This document shows positions 1 to 12,018 of a DNA stretch of 64,000 nucleotides, in pieces (position 1 is the stretch's first letter; each line of letters begins with the position of its first letter). This DNA comes from Tolypeutes matacus (taxonomy: Eukaryota > Chordata > Mammalia > Cingulata > Chlamyphoridae). The position numbers and the translations under genes are program-made. The notes under the pieces were generated by a model. It did not search any database, was not told where the DNA came from, and saw only the letters and a list, made by a program, of their open reading frames with translations. Where the stretch lies: the NCBI GenBank assembly GCA_026826555.1, contig JAKSZT010033094.1:1443723-1507722 (forward strand), written 5' to 3'.

Positions 1-3000
1 TATACAAAGTAATTTCTCTGACCACAATGGAATGAAATTGGAAATCACTAAGGGCCAGAGAATCAGATTAGGCACAGAGATATGGAAGTTAAACAACACA
101 TTCTTAGACAAACAGTGGGTCAAGGAGGAAATCTCAAAAGAAATCAGTAACTACCTTGAAACGAATGAAAATGACAACACAACATATCAAAACCTATGGG
201 ATGCAGCGAAAGCTGTCCTGAGAGGGAAGTTCATAGCCATAAATGCATATATTAAAAAAGAAGAAAGAGCTAAAATTGAAGACCTAACTGCACACTTGGA
301 GGAATTGGAAAAACAACAACAAACTAAACCTAAAGGAAGTAGAAAGAAGGAAATAACAAAGAACTAAATGAAATAGAGAATAAGAAAGCACTAGAAAAAA
401 TAAACAAAATGAAAAGCTGGTTCTTTGAGAAGATCAATAAAATCGACAAACCCTTAGCCAGACTAACAAAGAAAAAGAGAGAACAGATGCAAATACACAG
501 AATAGGAATGAGCAAGGGGATATTACTACTGACCCCATGGAAATAAAGAGTATCATAAGAGGATACTTTGAAAAATTATATGCCAACAAGAACGATAATT
601 TAGAGGAAATGGACAAGTTTCTAGAAACCCACAAACAGCCTACATTGATGAAAGAAGAAATTGATGAACTCAACAGTCCAATTACAAGTAAGGAGATAGA
701 CCCAGTCATCAAAAACCTCCCAACTAAGAAGGGCCCAGGACCAGATGTTTCACAGCTGAATTCTACCAAACATTCCAGAAAGAGCTAACACCAATTCTGC
801 TTAAGCTCTTCCAAAAAATAGAAGTAGAAGGAATATTGCCTAACTCATTCTATGATGCCAACATTACCCTAATACCAAAACCAAACAAAGATACCACAAG
901 AAAGGAAAATTACAGACCAATTTCTCTAATGAACCTAGATGTTAAATCCTCAAGAAAATACTTGCTAATCTCATTCAACAATATATCAAAAGGATTATAC
1001 ACCATGACCAAGTGGGTTTCATCTTGGGTATGTAAGGATGGTTCAATATAAGAAAACCAATCAATGTAATACACCATATAGACAGATTGAAAGAAAAAAA
1101 ATCACATGATCATCTCTATAGATGCAGAAAAGCATTTGACAAAAAACAGCACCCTTTTCTGATAAAAACACTGCAAAAGAAAGGAATAGAAGGAAACTTT
1201 CTGAGTATGAAAAAGGGTATATATGAAAAACCCAAAGCTAACATCATCTTCAATGGTGAAATACTAAAAGCCTTCCCTCTGAGAACGGGAACAAGACAAG
1301 GATGCCCACTATCACCACTCCTATTTAACATTGTCTTAGAACTACTTGCTTGAGCACTGAGGCAAGAAAAAGATATAAAAGGCATCCAAATTGGAAAAGA
1401 AGAAGTAAAAATTTCAGTATTTGCAGATGACATGATCCTATACACAGAAAGCCCTGAGAAATCTACAACAAAGCTTCTAGAACTTGTAAAGGAGTTCAAT
1501 AATGTTGCAGGCTATAAGATCAATGCTGAAAAATCAGTAGCATTTCTGTACACCAATAACAAGCAATCTGAGGAGGAAATCAAGAAAATAATACTATTTA
1601 CAATAGTAACTAAAAGAATCAAATACCTAGGAATAAATTTAACTAAAGATGTAAAGGACTTATATACAGAAAACTACACAACACTGTTAAAGGATATCAA
1701 AGAAGACTTAAATAAGTGGAAGAATATTCCCTGTTCATGGATGGGAAGACTAAACATGATCAAGTTGTCTATCCTACCCAAACTAATCTACAGATTTTAT
1801 GCAATCCCAATAAAAATCAACACTGTATTTTTTAAGGAACTGGAAAAACTAACTACAAACTATATTTGGAAAGGTAAGAGGCCCCGAATTGCCAAAGACA
1901 TATTGAAAAAGAAAAATGAAGTTGGAGGTATCACATTACCTGACTTTAAAACATACTACAAAGCTAGAGTGCTCAAAATTGTATGGTATTGGCACAAGGA
2001 TAGACATACTGACCAATGGAACTGAATTGAGATTTCTGATATAGATCCTCACATATACAGTCATCTGATATTTGACAAGGCCACAAAGCCCACTCAGTTG
2101 AGAGAGAAGGGCCTCTTTTAACAAGTGGTGCTTGGAGAACAGGATATCCAAATCCAAAAGAATGAGAGACAAATACCATCTCACACCTATACAAAAAATC
2201 AACGCAAGATGGATCAAAGATCTAAATATAACAGCCAAAACCATAAAGACCTTGGGAGATAATGTAGGGAAATATCTACAGGACCTTGTAATAGGAAATG
2301 GTTTCATGAATTTCACACCCAAAGCATGAGCAGCAAGAGAAAAAATTGATAAATGGGATCTCCTTAAAATTAAAAACTTCTGCACCTCAAAGGACGTTAT
2401 TAAGAAAATAAAAAGGCAGGCTACCCAATGGGAAAAAATATTTGGCAGCATATATTTGATAGGAGCCTGATATCCTGCATATATAAAGAAATCCTACACT
2501 TTGAAAATAAAAAGACAAACAACCCATTTAAAAAATGGGCAAGTGACCTGAAAAAATACTTCTCCAAAGAAGAAATACAAATGGCTAAAAAGCACATGAA
2601 AAAATGCTCTACATCACTAGCTATTAGGGAAATGCAAATCAAACTAGAATGAGATACCATATTACACCCATCAGAATGGCAGCTATTAAAAAAAACAGCA
2701 GACTATAAGTGTTGGAGAAGATGTGGAGGAATAGGAACCCTAATCCACTGCTGGTGGGATTGTGGAATGGTCTAGCCACTGTGGAGGACAGTTTGGCAGT
2801 TCCTCTGAAATCTAACAATAGATCTTCCATATGATCCAGCAATTCCACTGCTGGGTATATACCCAGAAGAATTGAAAGCAAAGACACGAACAGATGTATG
2901 CACACCAATGTTCATAGCGGCATTGTTCACAATTGCCAAAAGTTGGAATCAGCCCCGGTGTCCATCAACAGATGAATGAATATACAAAATGTGGTACATA

Positions 3001-3140
3001 CATACAACGGAACATTACTCAGCTGTAAGAAGGAATAAAGTGCTGACACACGGAATAACATGGATGAATCTTGAAGACCTTATGTTGAGTGAAGCAAGCC
3101 AGGCATTGAAGGATGAACAGTATATGACCTCACTGATTTG
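1..3140 (+). mobile_element. L1 ORF2 remnant, 5' truncated by window edge
   Basis: A LINE-1 ORF2 copy enters the window in the endonuclease-to-RT linker and runs to its C-terminus near 3140. It is broken into frames at 32-367, 537-788, 836-1051, 1087-1353, 1432-2025 and 2428-2652. The RT catalytic motif is visible as FADDMILY near 1420-1445, preceded by the conserved [18 protein letters not shown] block at about 1288-1340. Multiple stops and frameshifts exclude a working enzyme. The same ORF2 text recurs in both orientations across the window. Confidence 0.95.
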
Positions 3141-4250
3141 AATTGCAGAAAGTGAGCAGTCTCTGAGAACCGTTGTCTGAAATATAGGTTAACAAGGGAG
3201 AGAAATAGAAGAGAAGGTTGTGAGCCATCGTGCATATGGACATAATCTATGGTAAATTGATAGAGTATAGTTGCATATTGAAGGATAGGACAGGTGGGTA
3301 GAGATATTACTGGGTTTGGTGGTGCAGGGTTGACAGGTGGGTAGATTAGGAAGGGTGGGTTAGAATACCAAGGATACTGGGGGGAGAGTTGGGAGGGGAA
3401 CTAGGTGAACATGGGATTTGTGGGTATTATGTTGAAAGTGCAGGAATGGGAATGCTCTTATGGCAGTATGACAAGGTAGGGTCACTGGTTTAGGGTGTAG
3501 GTTGGGGGGGCATTCAGGAAGGGGTGCATCTGGAGTAGGCTTCTGGGGAATGTGTGAGTGTTCATCCTGTCATAAGGTGTTGTGTCAGGGAGTGGAGACC
3601 CACACAGTGAGTGGGAAGAAGATGGACCCCATCTTTGGGAGGACCAATTCACCCAGAAACAGACAGGTGGGTGTCTCTTAGGCACAAAGATGTATCCTAA
3701 TAGGAGAGGATAATCAGCATGTCAAGACCTCTTGTTGCATGTAACTATGAATCTTGTCATCCAATGAGTCAAGACAGGGGAGTGTCATGAGCCCCAGGGG
3801 GATGGGGAGGAAGGAACAGAAAAGATCAAACAGGGGATATTTAGTGGTGATGGGAAATGTTTTTCATTACCTTACAGGAATGAACACAGGACATGGTAAA
3901 TATCATTAAAAATTATTAACCTTTACCATCTAAATTGTAAACTATACTGTAAACCATTGGCAATGTTTAGTAGCTATGCTTCACTATCTGTATAACAGTT
4001 ATAACAATGCTACCATCCACATAAAAAAGGTTTTAATATGGGGTGGGGAAAGGGGAAGGAGGTTGAGTATATGGGAGTCTCTAGTATTCTGTGTGTGACT
4101 TTGCTGTGACCTCAAACTTCTTTGAAAATTAAAAGAAAATTCGGGAGACTCTGGGGAGTGAGAGGGGGCAGGTGTCACAGTACAGATTGGACACCCGATA
4201 ATGCAGTGATAAAAGGAAAAATGAAAAAAAAAATTTTTTTAATGTTTTTG
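3140..4250 (+). mobile_element. L1 3' UTR, unit A
   Basis: This non-coding segment directly follows the ORF2 end and finishes in an A-rich tail near 4220-4250. It contains the recurrent text of calm G-rich runs followed by a conserved end (AAACTTCTTTGAAAATTAAA near 4110). Part of it is repeated at 16292-16880 in the same orientation. The direct join to ORF2 is the evidence that this text is an L1 3' UTR. Confidence 0.7.
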
Positions 4251-4369
4251 TTTTTTCCCATTTATTGAATATCCCAATCCTTTAATTTTATTTCTGGTGT
4301 TTTTTTTTAAAGTTACCATGTATTTTATCTCTTATATTTAAACTTATCTTTATTATTTCATTGTCCTAT

Positions 4370-6220
4370 TAATTGTATTTGGCTATTATATGGGCTTCAT
4401 CTTCAAGGAAGGTTTGGATCACAGAAGGGTTACAGAGGGGACAGGAGAGGATCATTGGTGGAGGTCGTCTGGGATGGGGGTTTCATGGGAGGAAGTTCAC
4501 CTGAATATACATGAAAGATATATAAAATTGTTCAAATGATCAAGGGGTGGAGCATGGTCACAGTGGATAGACAATCACCCAATAAATGAGGGAATACTGA
4601 ATTCCCAACCTGGAGAGCTCTGCCACATTCTCCAAGGGAGCAGCAACAGTCCCCTGAGTGCAGGGGCAGTGTCTGGCAAAGGTGGAGGGTCCACTGATGG
4701 GTTCTTGTTATTGATGACTAGCCTTACGAGTCTTTGCTCTTGTAATTGAAACTTAGCCTACTGTTATGGGGTGCCTAAGGGTTGCCACCTGAGAACCTCC
4801 TTGTTGCTCAAACGTGGCCTTTCTCTAAGCCAAACTCACCATATGAATGCATTACCTTCCCCCCAGTGTGGGACATGACACCCAGGGATTAGCCTCCCTG
4901 GCAATGAGAGATTAATACCAAGTGCCAACTGGCAATACGACTGGAAAAAGACCTTGAATACAAGGGTGAAAAAGTAAAGACAAATTAGTTCATGTGGCTA
5001 AGAGACTTCAAAGAGAGTTGGGAGGTCATCCCAGAGGTAATGCTTATGCACACCTCAGTAGGATCTCATAGAACACCAAAGTGGCTATCATCCCACACAG
5101 AGGGGCTCCTGAGGCCTCTGGACACACCCAGGTCCTATATAAGGGGGGATAGCTCCAGAGATTGATGCCTTTTCAGTGGGCTCTACTTTGGAATCTGTGC
5201 TCCTGAGAGTGACAGAGTTGGACTCAAATAAGTCCTCCCTGAATATGGTCCATCAGTCCCTTCTATTCAAACCTATATGTGATGCTGGAGTTTGTAGGTG
5301 TACTTCCAGAGACTGGAGCCTTGGGCCTGCCCATGTGCCAGCTGTGCCTGGAATCTAGATGGAACTGCAACTCCTACTCTACAGCTCAATGGACTCATCC
5401 AAGTCACCTGGTGAGGAGACGATGATGGACAATGGCCATCCCAGGGAATGGAGAGAGCCTGCAGCTGCAGGCAGGATAATCCCATCCACCATATCCATGG
5501 GATATAAGCCCCCTCTCACTTGGAGGTGGAGTGGACATCACCATCCCAAACTCCTCAGAAATGAGGGAAGAGCTATAGACTAGAGTGGATTAATGGTATT
5601 CTGTTGTAGACATAATGTGATTCAAGCAATGGAAGAAACTACAACAGTGAGGTGTAGCCAGTGGCCACTGGACATTTTTTGGGGCAGGGAAGGGAAAAGC
5701 AGTTGTAATACAGGTGCTTTTTCAGGACTTGGGCATTATCCTGAGTAACATTACAATGACAGATATAGGGCATTTTACATTAGCATATAACATGCAGAAC
5801 TGTGTGGAAGAGAGTGGGGTCTACAATGTGAACTATGGTCCATGCTTAGTGGCAAAGCCCCAGGATGTGTATATCCATTGCAGGTGATGTGCCACACTAA
5901 TGAAAGATGTTTATGTGGGATATTATGGGAGGTGTGGGAGGTGGAGAACATGGAAATCCCTGTAACTTTTGTGTAACGTTTATGTAATCTAAGCATCTTT
6001 AAAATATATATAAAGTACAATGTAAAGTATAATCCATCCTTAGTGGCAATGCTCCAAAATGTGTTCATCAATTGCAATGAATGTACCACAGTAATGAAAG
6101 AAGTTGTTAATATGGGGGAAAGTGGGAGGTGGGGGGAATGGGGCATATGGGAATAACTTATATTTTTTTATGTAGCATTTTATGTAATCTAGGTATCTTT
6201 TAAAAATAAATAAAAAATAT
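4370..6220 (+). mobile_element. L1 3' UTR, unit B (long non-coding tail)
   Basis: About 1.85 kb of non-coding sequence ends in an A-rich tail at 6195-6230. Its 3' half recurs at 12019-12890 and 14441-16290 (both reverse), 43145-43870, 44290-44690 and 63497-63715. The copies share a 3' end but differ at their 5' ends, as expected of 5'-truncated retroposons. The 3' terminus is clearly related to unit A, so I read it as the 3' UTR of a younger L1 subfamily. The tail itself appears twice here, at about 5780-6010 and 6030-6220. Confidence 0.65.
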
Positions 6221-6224
6221 ATTT

Positions 6225-6745
6225 TAAAAAATCTTAAAGAAAATAATATATGGTTAACACCATACTTACAGTAGTCCAGGAGAGCAACCATATTATCTGG
6301 ATTCATGTTTCCACCAATAAAGAATTGATAGTTGTTGAAATTAGCAAGGATGTGCTTGATTTGTTCTACAGCCCCTTCCATAAAAGATTTTACTCTTCTC
6401 AGTCTCTGTTCTTCAAATTTACCTTTGACTGATTTCATGGACTCTTTGCTGTACTTCTTGTAAGCTTCTTTTGTGAAGCTGGTTTACTGCAAGTAATGGT
6501 TCATGGCAATTTAAACACCAGTGACGATTGTGCTTTCAGTACCTTCACCTTTAGGGGCTCAGTGGAGACATCTCCACCAATGAATGTATCATCAAGTGTT
6601 ACCCTTTAAACTACTGATCATCTTCCCCACCACCTCCAGGCACAGCTCACCCATGATCTCTCAGATCTTGTAAATATTGGAGAAAATCTCATTATGGCTG
6701 ATGAAGTCCTGATAGATAATCAAGATGGCAGCCAGAGGAGGATAC
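6225..6745 (-). pseudogene. TPT1: TPT1 (TCTP) processed pseudogene
   Basis: Read on the minus strand this is an intronless, decayed copy of TPT1, which encodes translationally controlled tumour protein, an abundant cytosolic Mlf/Dss4-fold protein of about 172 residues. The best stretch (6250-6438) reads [20 protein letters not shown] followed by [15 protein letters not shown] and [13 protein letters not shown], matching the C-terminal half. The N-terminal half is recognisable (IIYQDFISHNEIFSNIYKI at 6665-6720) but carries several stops. The start codon is TTG at 6721-6723, with the parental-like GCCATC context just upstream. The C-terminus is frameshifted and cut off next to the A-rich L1 tail at 6220. 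No introns are present, which marks it as an L1-mobilised retrocopy. The parent is firm; coding capacity is lost. Confidence 0.9.
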
Positions 6746-7115
6746 ATCAGCAGCATAGCAGGAGCCCAGAGCCTCTCCCTTCAGTTTTGTAAGGGTCTCC
6801 CTCATGTATTTCGGGACACCATGGTTATGTGAATAATATTTATGATAAATATTTATGATTGTTATTTCTTCTTGTTGAATTGCCCCTTTTATTAATATAT
6901 AGTATCCTTTTTATCTCTTTTAAGTGCTTTTCTCTTAAAATCTGTTTTGTCTGATATTAGTATAACTACCCCAGCTCCTTTTTTATTACTATTTCCATGG
7001 AATATCTTATTCTGTCCTTTCACTTTCAACCTATTCGTGTCTTTGGGTCTAAGTTGAGTCTCTTGTAAACAACATATAGATGGATCACACTTTTTGGTCC
7101 ATTCTGCCAAATTGT
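6745..7115 (-). mobile_element. L1 ORF2 endonuclease-region fragment, reverse
   Basis: Reverse-oriented L1 ORF2 endonuclease text. The minus-strand frame at 6892-7131 includes CDPSICCLQETQLRPKDTNR, the conserved CLQET block of the L1 endonuclease. The TPT1 retrocopy abuts it at 6745. Confidence 0.85.
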
Positions 7116-7700
7116 CTTTTTTTTTTAACAAATCAATTTTATTGATACATATTAAACATACAATTCAACCAAAGTGTACAATCAATGGTGTTTGCTATAA
7201 TCACATAGTTGTGCATTCATCACTTCAATCATTATTAAAGCATTTTCATTATTTCAATAATAATAAACAAAAAACAGACAAACAAGAAAAATCCTTACCT
7301 CTCAATCTCTCTATGCTTCCCCCACTGTACATAGCTGCTGTTTCTGGCTATTCTATCCTAAGTGTATACTCAATGGCTTTTAGTATAATCACAATGCTGT
7401 ACATTCATCATCTCACAATTTTTAGAGCAATTTCATTACTCCAGAAAGAAAGACTCCACACCCCTTAGCATTCCTTCCTCAGACCTACATAACCACTCAT
7501 CTTATTTCATCTTTATAAAATGATTTATATTTACATTTCATATAAATAGAATCATACAATATGTAGTACTCTGTGTCTGGTCTCCTTCACTTAGTATAAT
7601 TTTTTTTTGTCTGATATTAACATTTTGCAGTATTAACTTACATTTATTCAGCTTCAAAGAAAAACTGTCTTATATATATTCAATTCTACCCATATTCATA
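7115..7700 (-). mobile_element. L1 3'-end copy, reverse (third tail type)
   Basis: Starts on the plus strand with a T-run at 7117-7127, the complement of a poly(A) tail, followed by the complement of a TCAATAAAATTGATTTG terminus. The same terminus recurs in the plus orientation at 49254-49322. It is a further L1 3'-end subfamily joined to the ORF2 C-terminus that follows. Confidence 0.65.
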
Positions 7701-8368
7701 TTTCACATGTTTAGTTCATAATAGGGCAATCATACAGTATTTGTCCTTTTGTGTCTGTCTTGCTTCACTCAACAGAATGTCCTCCAGGTTCATCAATGTT
7801 GTCATATGTTTCATGACTTCGTTTCTTCTTACTGCTGCATAATATTCCATCCTGTGTATATTCCAGAATTTGTTTATCCATTCATCAGTTGGACACCTGG
7901 GTTGTTTCCAACTTTTGGCTATTGTAAATAATGCTGCTATGAACATCGATGTGCATATATCTATTTGTTTCACTGCTCTGTTATTCTGGGTGTATACCTA
8001 GCAATGGTATTGCCGGGTCCCATGGCAAGTCTACATTCAGCTTCCTTAGTAACTGCCGAACAGTCATCCACAGTGGCCATACCATTCTACATTCCCACCA
8101 ACAGTGAATTAGTGTGCCTATCTCTCCACATCCTCTCCAACATTTACAGTTTCCTGGCTTTTTAATAGCAGCCAGTCTAATAGGTATGAAATGACATCTC
8201 ATTGTAGTTTTGATTTGCATTTCCCTAATTGCTAGTGATGTTGAACATTTTTTCATGTGTTTCTTCACCATTTGTATTTCTTCTTTGGACAGTTGTCTTT
8301 TCAAGTCTTTTGCCCATTTATTAATTGGATACTTTGTCTTTTTATTGTTGAGTTGTATGATCTCCTTA
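7700..8368 (-). mobile_element. L1 ORF2 C-terminus, reverse
   Basis: Minus-strand frames at 7716-7973 and 7981-8448 encode the L1 ORF2 C-terminal region ([38 protein letters not shown]). The copy is split from its next part (8806-8940) by the solo LTR at 8369-8805. Confidence 0.9.
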
Positions 8369-8805
8369 TGAGAAGGAGGTAAAACAGTACCAGGAAATTC
8401 CCAGTAGCAGAATCCTCTAACAATTGCGAGTGGAAACCAGGTGCCCATCCAGGTCAGAAAAAAATCAGTACGTCATGCCCCAAAGATCAACCACTCCCCC
8501 TCCCTGCTGAAATGCTAACAGCAAACATCAAATTTTGGAACATTGCTTGCTTGCTCTTCTGTAGAAATACGTATGATTAAAGCAATCCTGTTTTTGGTTG
8601 CTATAGAAATATGTATAATGATTGAACCAATCCTGCTTTTGACACGTGCGAAAAAGAATTGGCCACGCGGGAAGGAGTTCTATAAAAACTGCAGTCACCG
8701 GACATTAGGTGCGACTTTGACTAGGGAGTGTGCCCCGGCCGGTAATAAAGGTTTCATTGAAATTTTCTCCTGGGAGTCATTATTTGCATGAAGCGTTCTG
8801 CTTCA
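8369..8805 (+). mobile_element. Solo LTR of a class I-like endogenous retrovirus
   Basis: A 437-bp block interrupts the reverse L1. It begins TGAGAAGG and ends CTTCA, with the L1 resuming immediately after. A TATAAAAA box lies at 8681-8688 and an AATAAA signal at 8744-8749, the right order and spacing for U3-R-U5 on the plus strand. The flanks are CTTA and TTTA, which would be a 4-bp duplication with one change. No internal retroviral sequence is present, so it is a solo LTR. Confidence 0.75.
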
Positions 8806-8940
8806 TTTATATATCATGGATATTAAACCCTTATCAGATATGTGATTCCCAAATATTTTCTCCCATTGAATCAGCTGCCTTTTCACAAAGTCCTTTGAAG
8901 TGCAATAGTGTTGAATTTTGAGGAGATCCCATTTATCTAT
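8806..8940 (-). mobile_element. L1 ORF2 fragment, reverse
   Basis: This continues the same reverse L1 between the solo LTR and the next LTR insertion. The text on either side of 8369-8805 joins correctly when the LTR is removed. Confidence 0.8.
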
Positions 8941-9389
8941 GTATTAGTCAGGGTTCTCTCGGGAAACAGAATCAGCAGGAGATATCTGTGAATAATATGG
9001 AACTCTAAAAGAGTCTCTCACGCGACCGTGGGGACGCACAAGTCCAGGTTTCTCAGGCAAGCTGCAAACCAGGGGCTCCGATGAATGCCCGATGAAAGGT
9101 TGTTGATGAGTCTCTGGGAGAAGTTGCCTGTCCAAGGACGAGCTGGGAAATTCTCTCTGAATGTTGAAATCACTTCTAATTTTAAGTCATTCAACTGATT
9201 GGATAAAAGCACCACCCATTGATAATGTAATCTCCTTGATTGATGCAGATGTAATCAGCCATCCATTTAGTAAACTCACTGGTGATTGAAGTCCATAAAT
9301 GCTCTTGTATTACAATTAGCCCAGTGCTTGCTGGAACAAACACCTGGACACAACTACTTGGCCGAGTTGACACATTAGCCTAACCATCA
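8940..9389 (-). mobile_element. LTR, reverse orientation
   Basis: On the minus strand the block starts TGATGGTTAGGCTAATGTG and ends with AGAGAACCCTGACTAATA, which looks like a complete LTR of an ERV-L/MaLR-like family. About 200 bp of additional sequence (9390-9596) follows and is probably retroviral interior or leader, but I cannot identify it. Confidence 0.6.
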
Positions 9390-9596
9390 TAGTCCACCCC
9401 TTGTCAACTCGGCAATCATACACATTACTCTAAACCATACTTAGTCTCTAAGTAAAAACAATAACAGACAAGCATACATATATATTTCCGCCTAACAATG
9501 TTCAACTCCCCTGCGTACAACCGGAAATGCATTAATTCCCTACAGAACAGGGTGCAAGTCCTTGGATGATAGTCACTCTTAAACTCGACATCCTGC

Positions 9597-9902
9597 CGAC
9601 TATGCCAAGGAGAAGAGAAGCAAACCGTTTGCCTGATCGTCTACAGCTGACCTTGTGGAGGAAACAGGAGCTAAGCCCAGAGAGAAATGCAGCCCTGGGA
9701 AGAGAGGAACCCCAGAAGTCTGAACCCTGGCAAACGCCAGCAGCTGTCTTGCTCTAACACGTGACAATGGACTGTGGTGAGAGAAGAAACTTAACACTTT
9801 ATGGCCTAGTATCTGTGGACTTCTGCCCCAAATAAATACCCTTTATAAAGACCAACCCATTTTTGGTATTTTACATTAGCACTCCTTTGGCTGACTAATA
9901 CA
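9597..9902 (+). mobile_element. LTR 3' part, forward
   Basis: This is the 3' half of the LTR family seen complete at 15482-16100: a CCTTGTGGAGGAAACAG block, an AATAAATACCC signal near 9832 and the end GGCTGACTAATACA. The 5' half is missing. The reverse L1 resumes after 9902. Confidence 0.8.
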
Positions 9903-10324
9903 ATCTATTTTTTCTTTTGTTGCTTGTGCTTTGGGTGTAAGGTTTAAGAAACCAACACCTAGCACAAGATCTTGAAGAAGTCTACCTACATTTTCTTTTA
10001 GGAATTTTATAGTTATTGTTTTTATATTTAAATCCTTGATCCATTTTGAGTTAATTTTTGTATAAGGTGTGGGATAGTGGTCTTTCATTCTTTGGGTATG
10101 GCTATCCAGTTCTCTCACCACCATTTGTTGAATAGACTGTTCTGGCCCAGCTGGGTGGGTTTATTAACAGCCTTGTCAAAAATTATTTGGCTGTATATGT
10201 GAGGGTCAATTCTGAGTTCTTGATTTGGTTCCATTGATCGATGCATTTGTGCTTATGCCAGAAATTTGCTGTTTTTACCACTGTAGCTAAGTCCTAAGCT
10301 TTAAAATCAGGAAGTGAGAGCCCT
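9903..10324 (-). mobile_element. L1 ORF2 fragment, reverse
   Basis: Minus-strand frame 9876-10124 reads [20 protein letters not shown], a conserved L1 ORF2 segment located C-terminal to the RT. Confidence 0.9.
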
Positions 10325-10335
10325 CCAACTTCATT

Positions 10336-10581
10336 TTTTTTTTTTAAGATTCATTTTTATTTATTTATTTATCCCCCTCTTGCTGCTTGTGTTTGCTGTG
10401 TCCATTTGCTTTTTTTGCATTTTTCTGTGTCTGCTTGTCTCCCTTTGTTGAGTCATCTTGCTGCGTCGGCTTACTGTGCTGCGGGGGCCGGCTTGCCTTC
10501 ACCAGGGGGCCCCGGAAATTGAAGCCAGGGCCTCCCATATGGTAAACAGGAGCCCAACCAATTGAGCCACAGCTGCTTCCC
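10336..10581 (-). mobile_element. DAS-type tRNA SINE, reverse
   Basis: Reverse SINE with its A-tail as a T-run at the left end and the tRNA-like head at the right end (CCCATATGGTAAACAGGAGC near 10535). An 11-bp target duplication CCAACTTCATT lies at 10325-10335 and 10582-10592. It is inserted into the reverse L1. Confidence 0.9.
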
Positions 10582-10624
10582 CCAACTTCATTCTTTTTTA
10601 AGGCATTTTTTGCTCTTTGGGTCC

Positions 10625-11343
10625 TTTATTAGTCAGCCAAAGGGGTGCTAATGCAAAATACCAGAAATCTGTTGGCTTTTATAAAGGACATTTATTTGGG
10701 GTAGAAGCTTACAGTTACCAGGCCACAAAGCATAAGTTATTTCCCTCACCAAAGTCTGTCGCCACATGTTGGAGCAAGATGGATGCCAATGTTCAGCCTT
10801 CCTCTTCCTCTTAAAGCTTCTTCCAATATCAGCTGTAGGCCATCGGGCTCTCTAGGCTTTGTCTCTCTTCCCAGGGCTCTATTTCTCTCTGGGTTCAGGC
10901 TTGCTTATCTCCACAAGGTCACCTGTAGACTATAAGACAAATTGCTCATCTTTCTTCCCGGGGCCTCTGCCATGTCTGTGGAGCTCTCTCTATTTCTCTG
11001 TGTTCTTCTCCTGTGTGTTTACTTCCCGGGCTCCAGGTCAAAACAACTTTGTATCCTCCTTCTCTGTGTCTTTACTTCCCCAGGCTCCACATCAAAACTC
11101 CAGCATCAGAACTCCAACTAACTCCTTTGCTCTGCCATGTAGTTTTATCTGTCAGTCTCCACCCACCAAGGGGGTGGGGACTCAACATCCCACTGATGTG
11201 GCCCAAACAAAGCCTTTATCATCATTTAATCAAGTAAAAGTGAAAACTCTGAATCCAATACAATCGAACATGCAAACAGGCCAGTTTACAAACATAATCC
11301 AATATCTATTTTTGGAATTCATAAATAATACCAAACTACTACA
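10625..11343 (-). mobile_element. LTR, full length, reverse
   Basis: The left end TTATTAGTCAGCCAAAGGGG and the right end CAAACTACTACA are the complement of the family represented at 15482-16100. The block interrupts the reverse L1. At about 719 bp it is longer than the 619-bp sister copy. ORFs inside it are incidental. Confidence 0.8.
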
Positions 11344-12018
11344 GGGCCCCTTACCCTTGCAAATAAATTTGATTATTGGCTTTTTTGATTTCTGCAAAAA
11401 AGGCTGTTGGGATTTTTATTGGGATTGCGTTGCATCTGTAAATCAGTTTTGGTTGAACTGACATGTTAATGATATTTAGTCTTCCAATCCATGAACATGG
11501 ACTGTCCTTCCATTTATTTAAATCTTCTTCAGTTTCTTTTACCAATCTTTTGCAGTTTTCAGAATATAGGTCTTTTATGTCCTTGTTTAAGTTTATTCCT
11601 AAATATTGGATTGTTTTAGTCGCTATTATAAATGGAATTTTTTTTCTGATTTCCTCCCTCAGATTGCACATCAGTAGTGTATAGAAACACTATTGATTTT
11701 TGTGTACTAACCTTGTATCCCACCACCTTGCTGAAGTCATCTATTAATTCTAGTAGCTTTGTTGTGGATTTTTCAGTATTTTCTAGATATAGGATCATGT
11801 CATCAGCAAATAGTGAAAATATTACTTCTTTCTTTCCTATTTAGATTCCTATTTTATTTCTTTATCTAGCCTAATTGCTCTGGCTAGAACTTCTAGCACA
11901 ATATTGAATAATAATTGTGACAATGAGCATCCTTGTCTTGTTCCTGATCTCAGTGGGAAAGCATTCAGGCTTTCACCATTGAGGACAATGATAGCTGTAG
12001 ATTTTTCATATGTGCACT
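11344..12018 (-). mobile_element. L1 ORF2 RT-domain remnant, reverse
   Basis: Minus-strand frames at 11351-11671 and 11616-11798 correspond to the RT and post-RT region ([40 protein letters not shown]). It is frame-broken. Confidence 0.9.

Noticed and set aside
10859..11461. A 200-codon plus-strand protein
   Set aside because: It is an antisense reading of a reverse LTR and adjoining L1.
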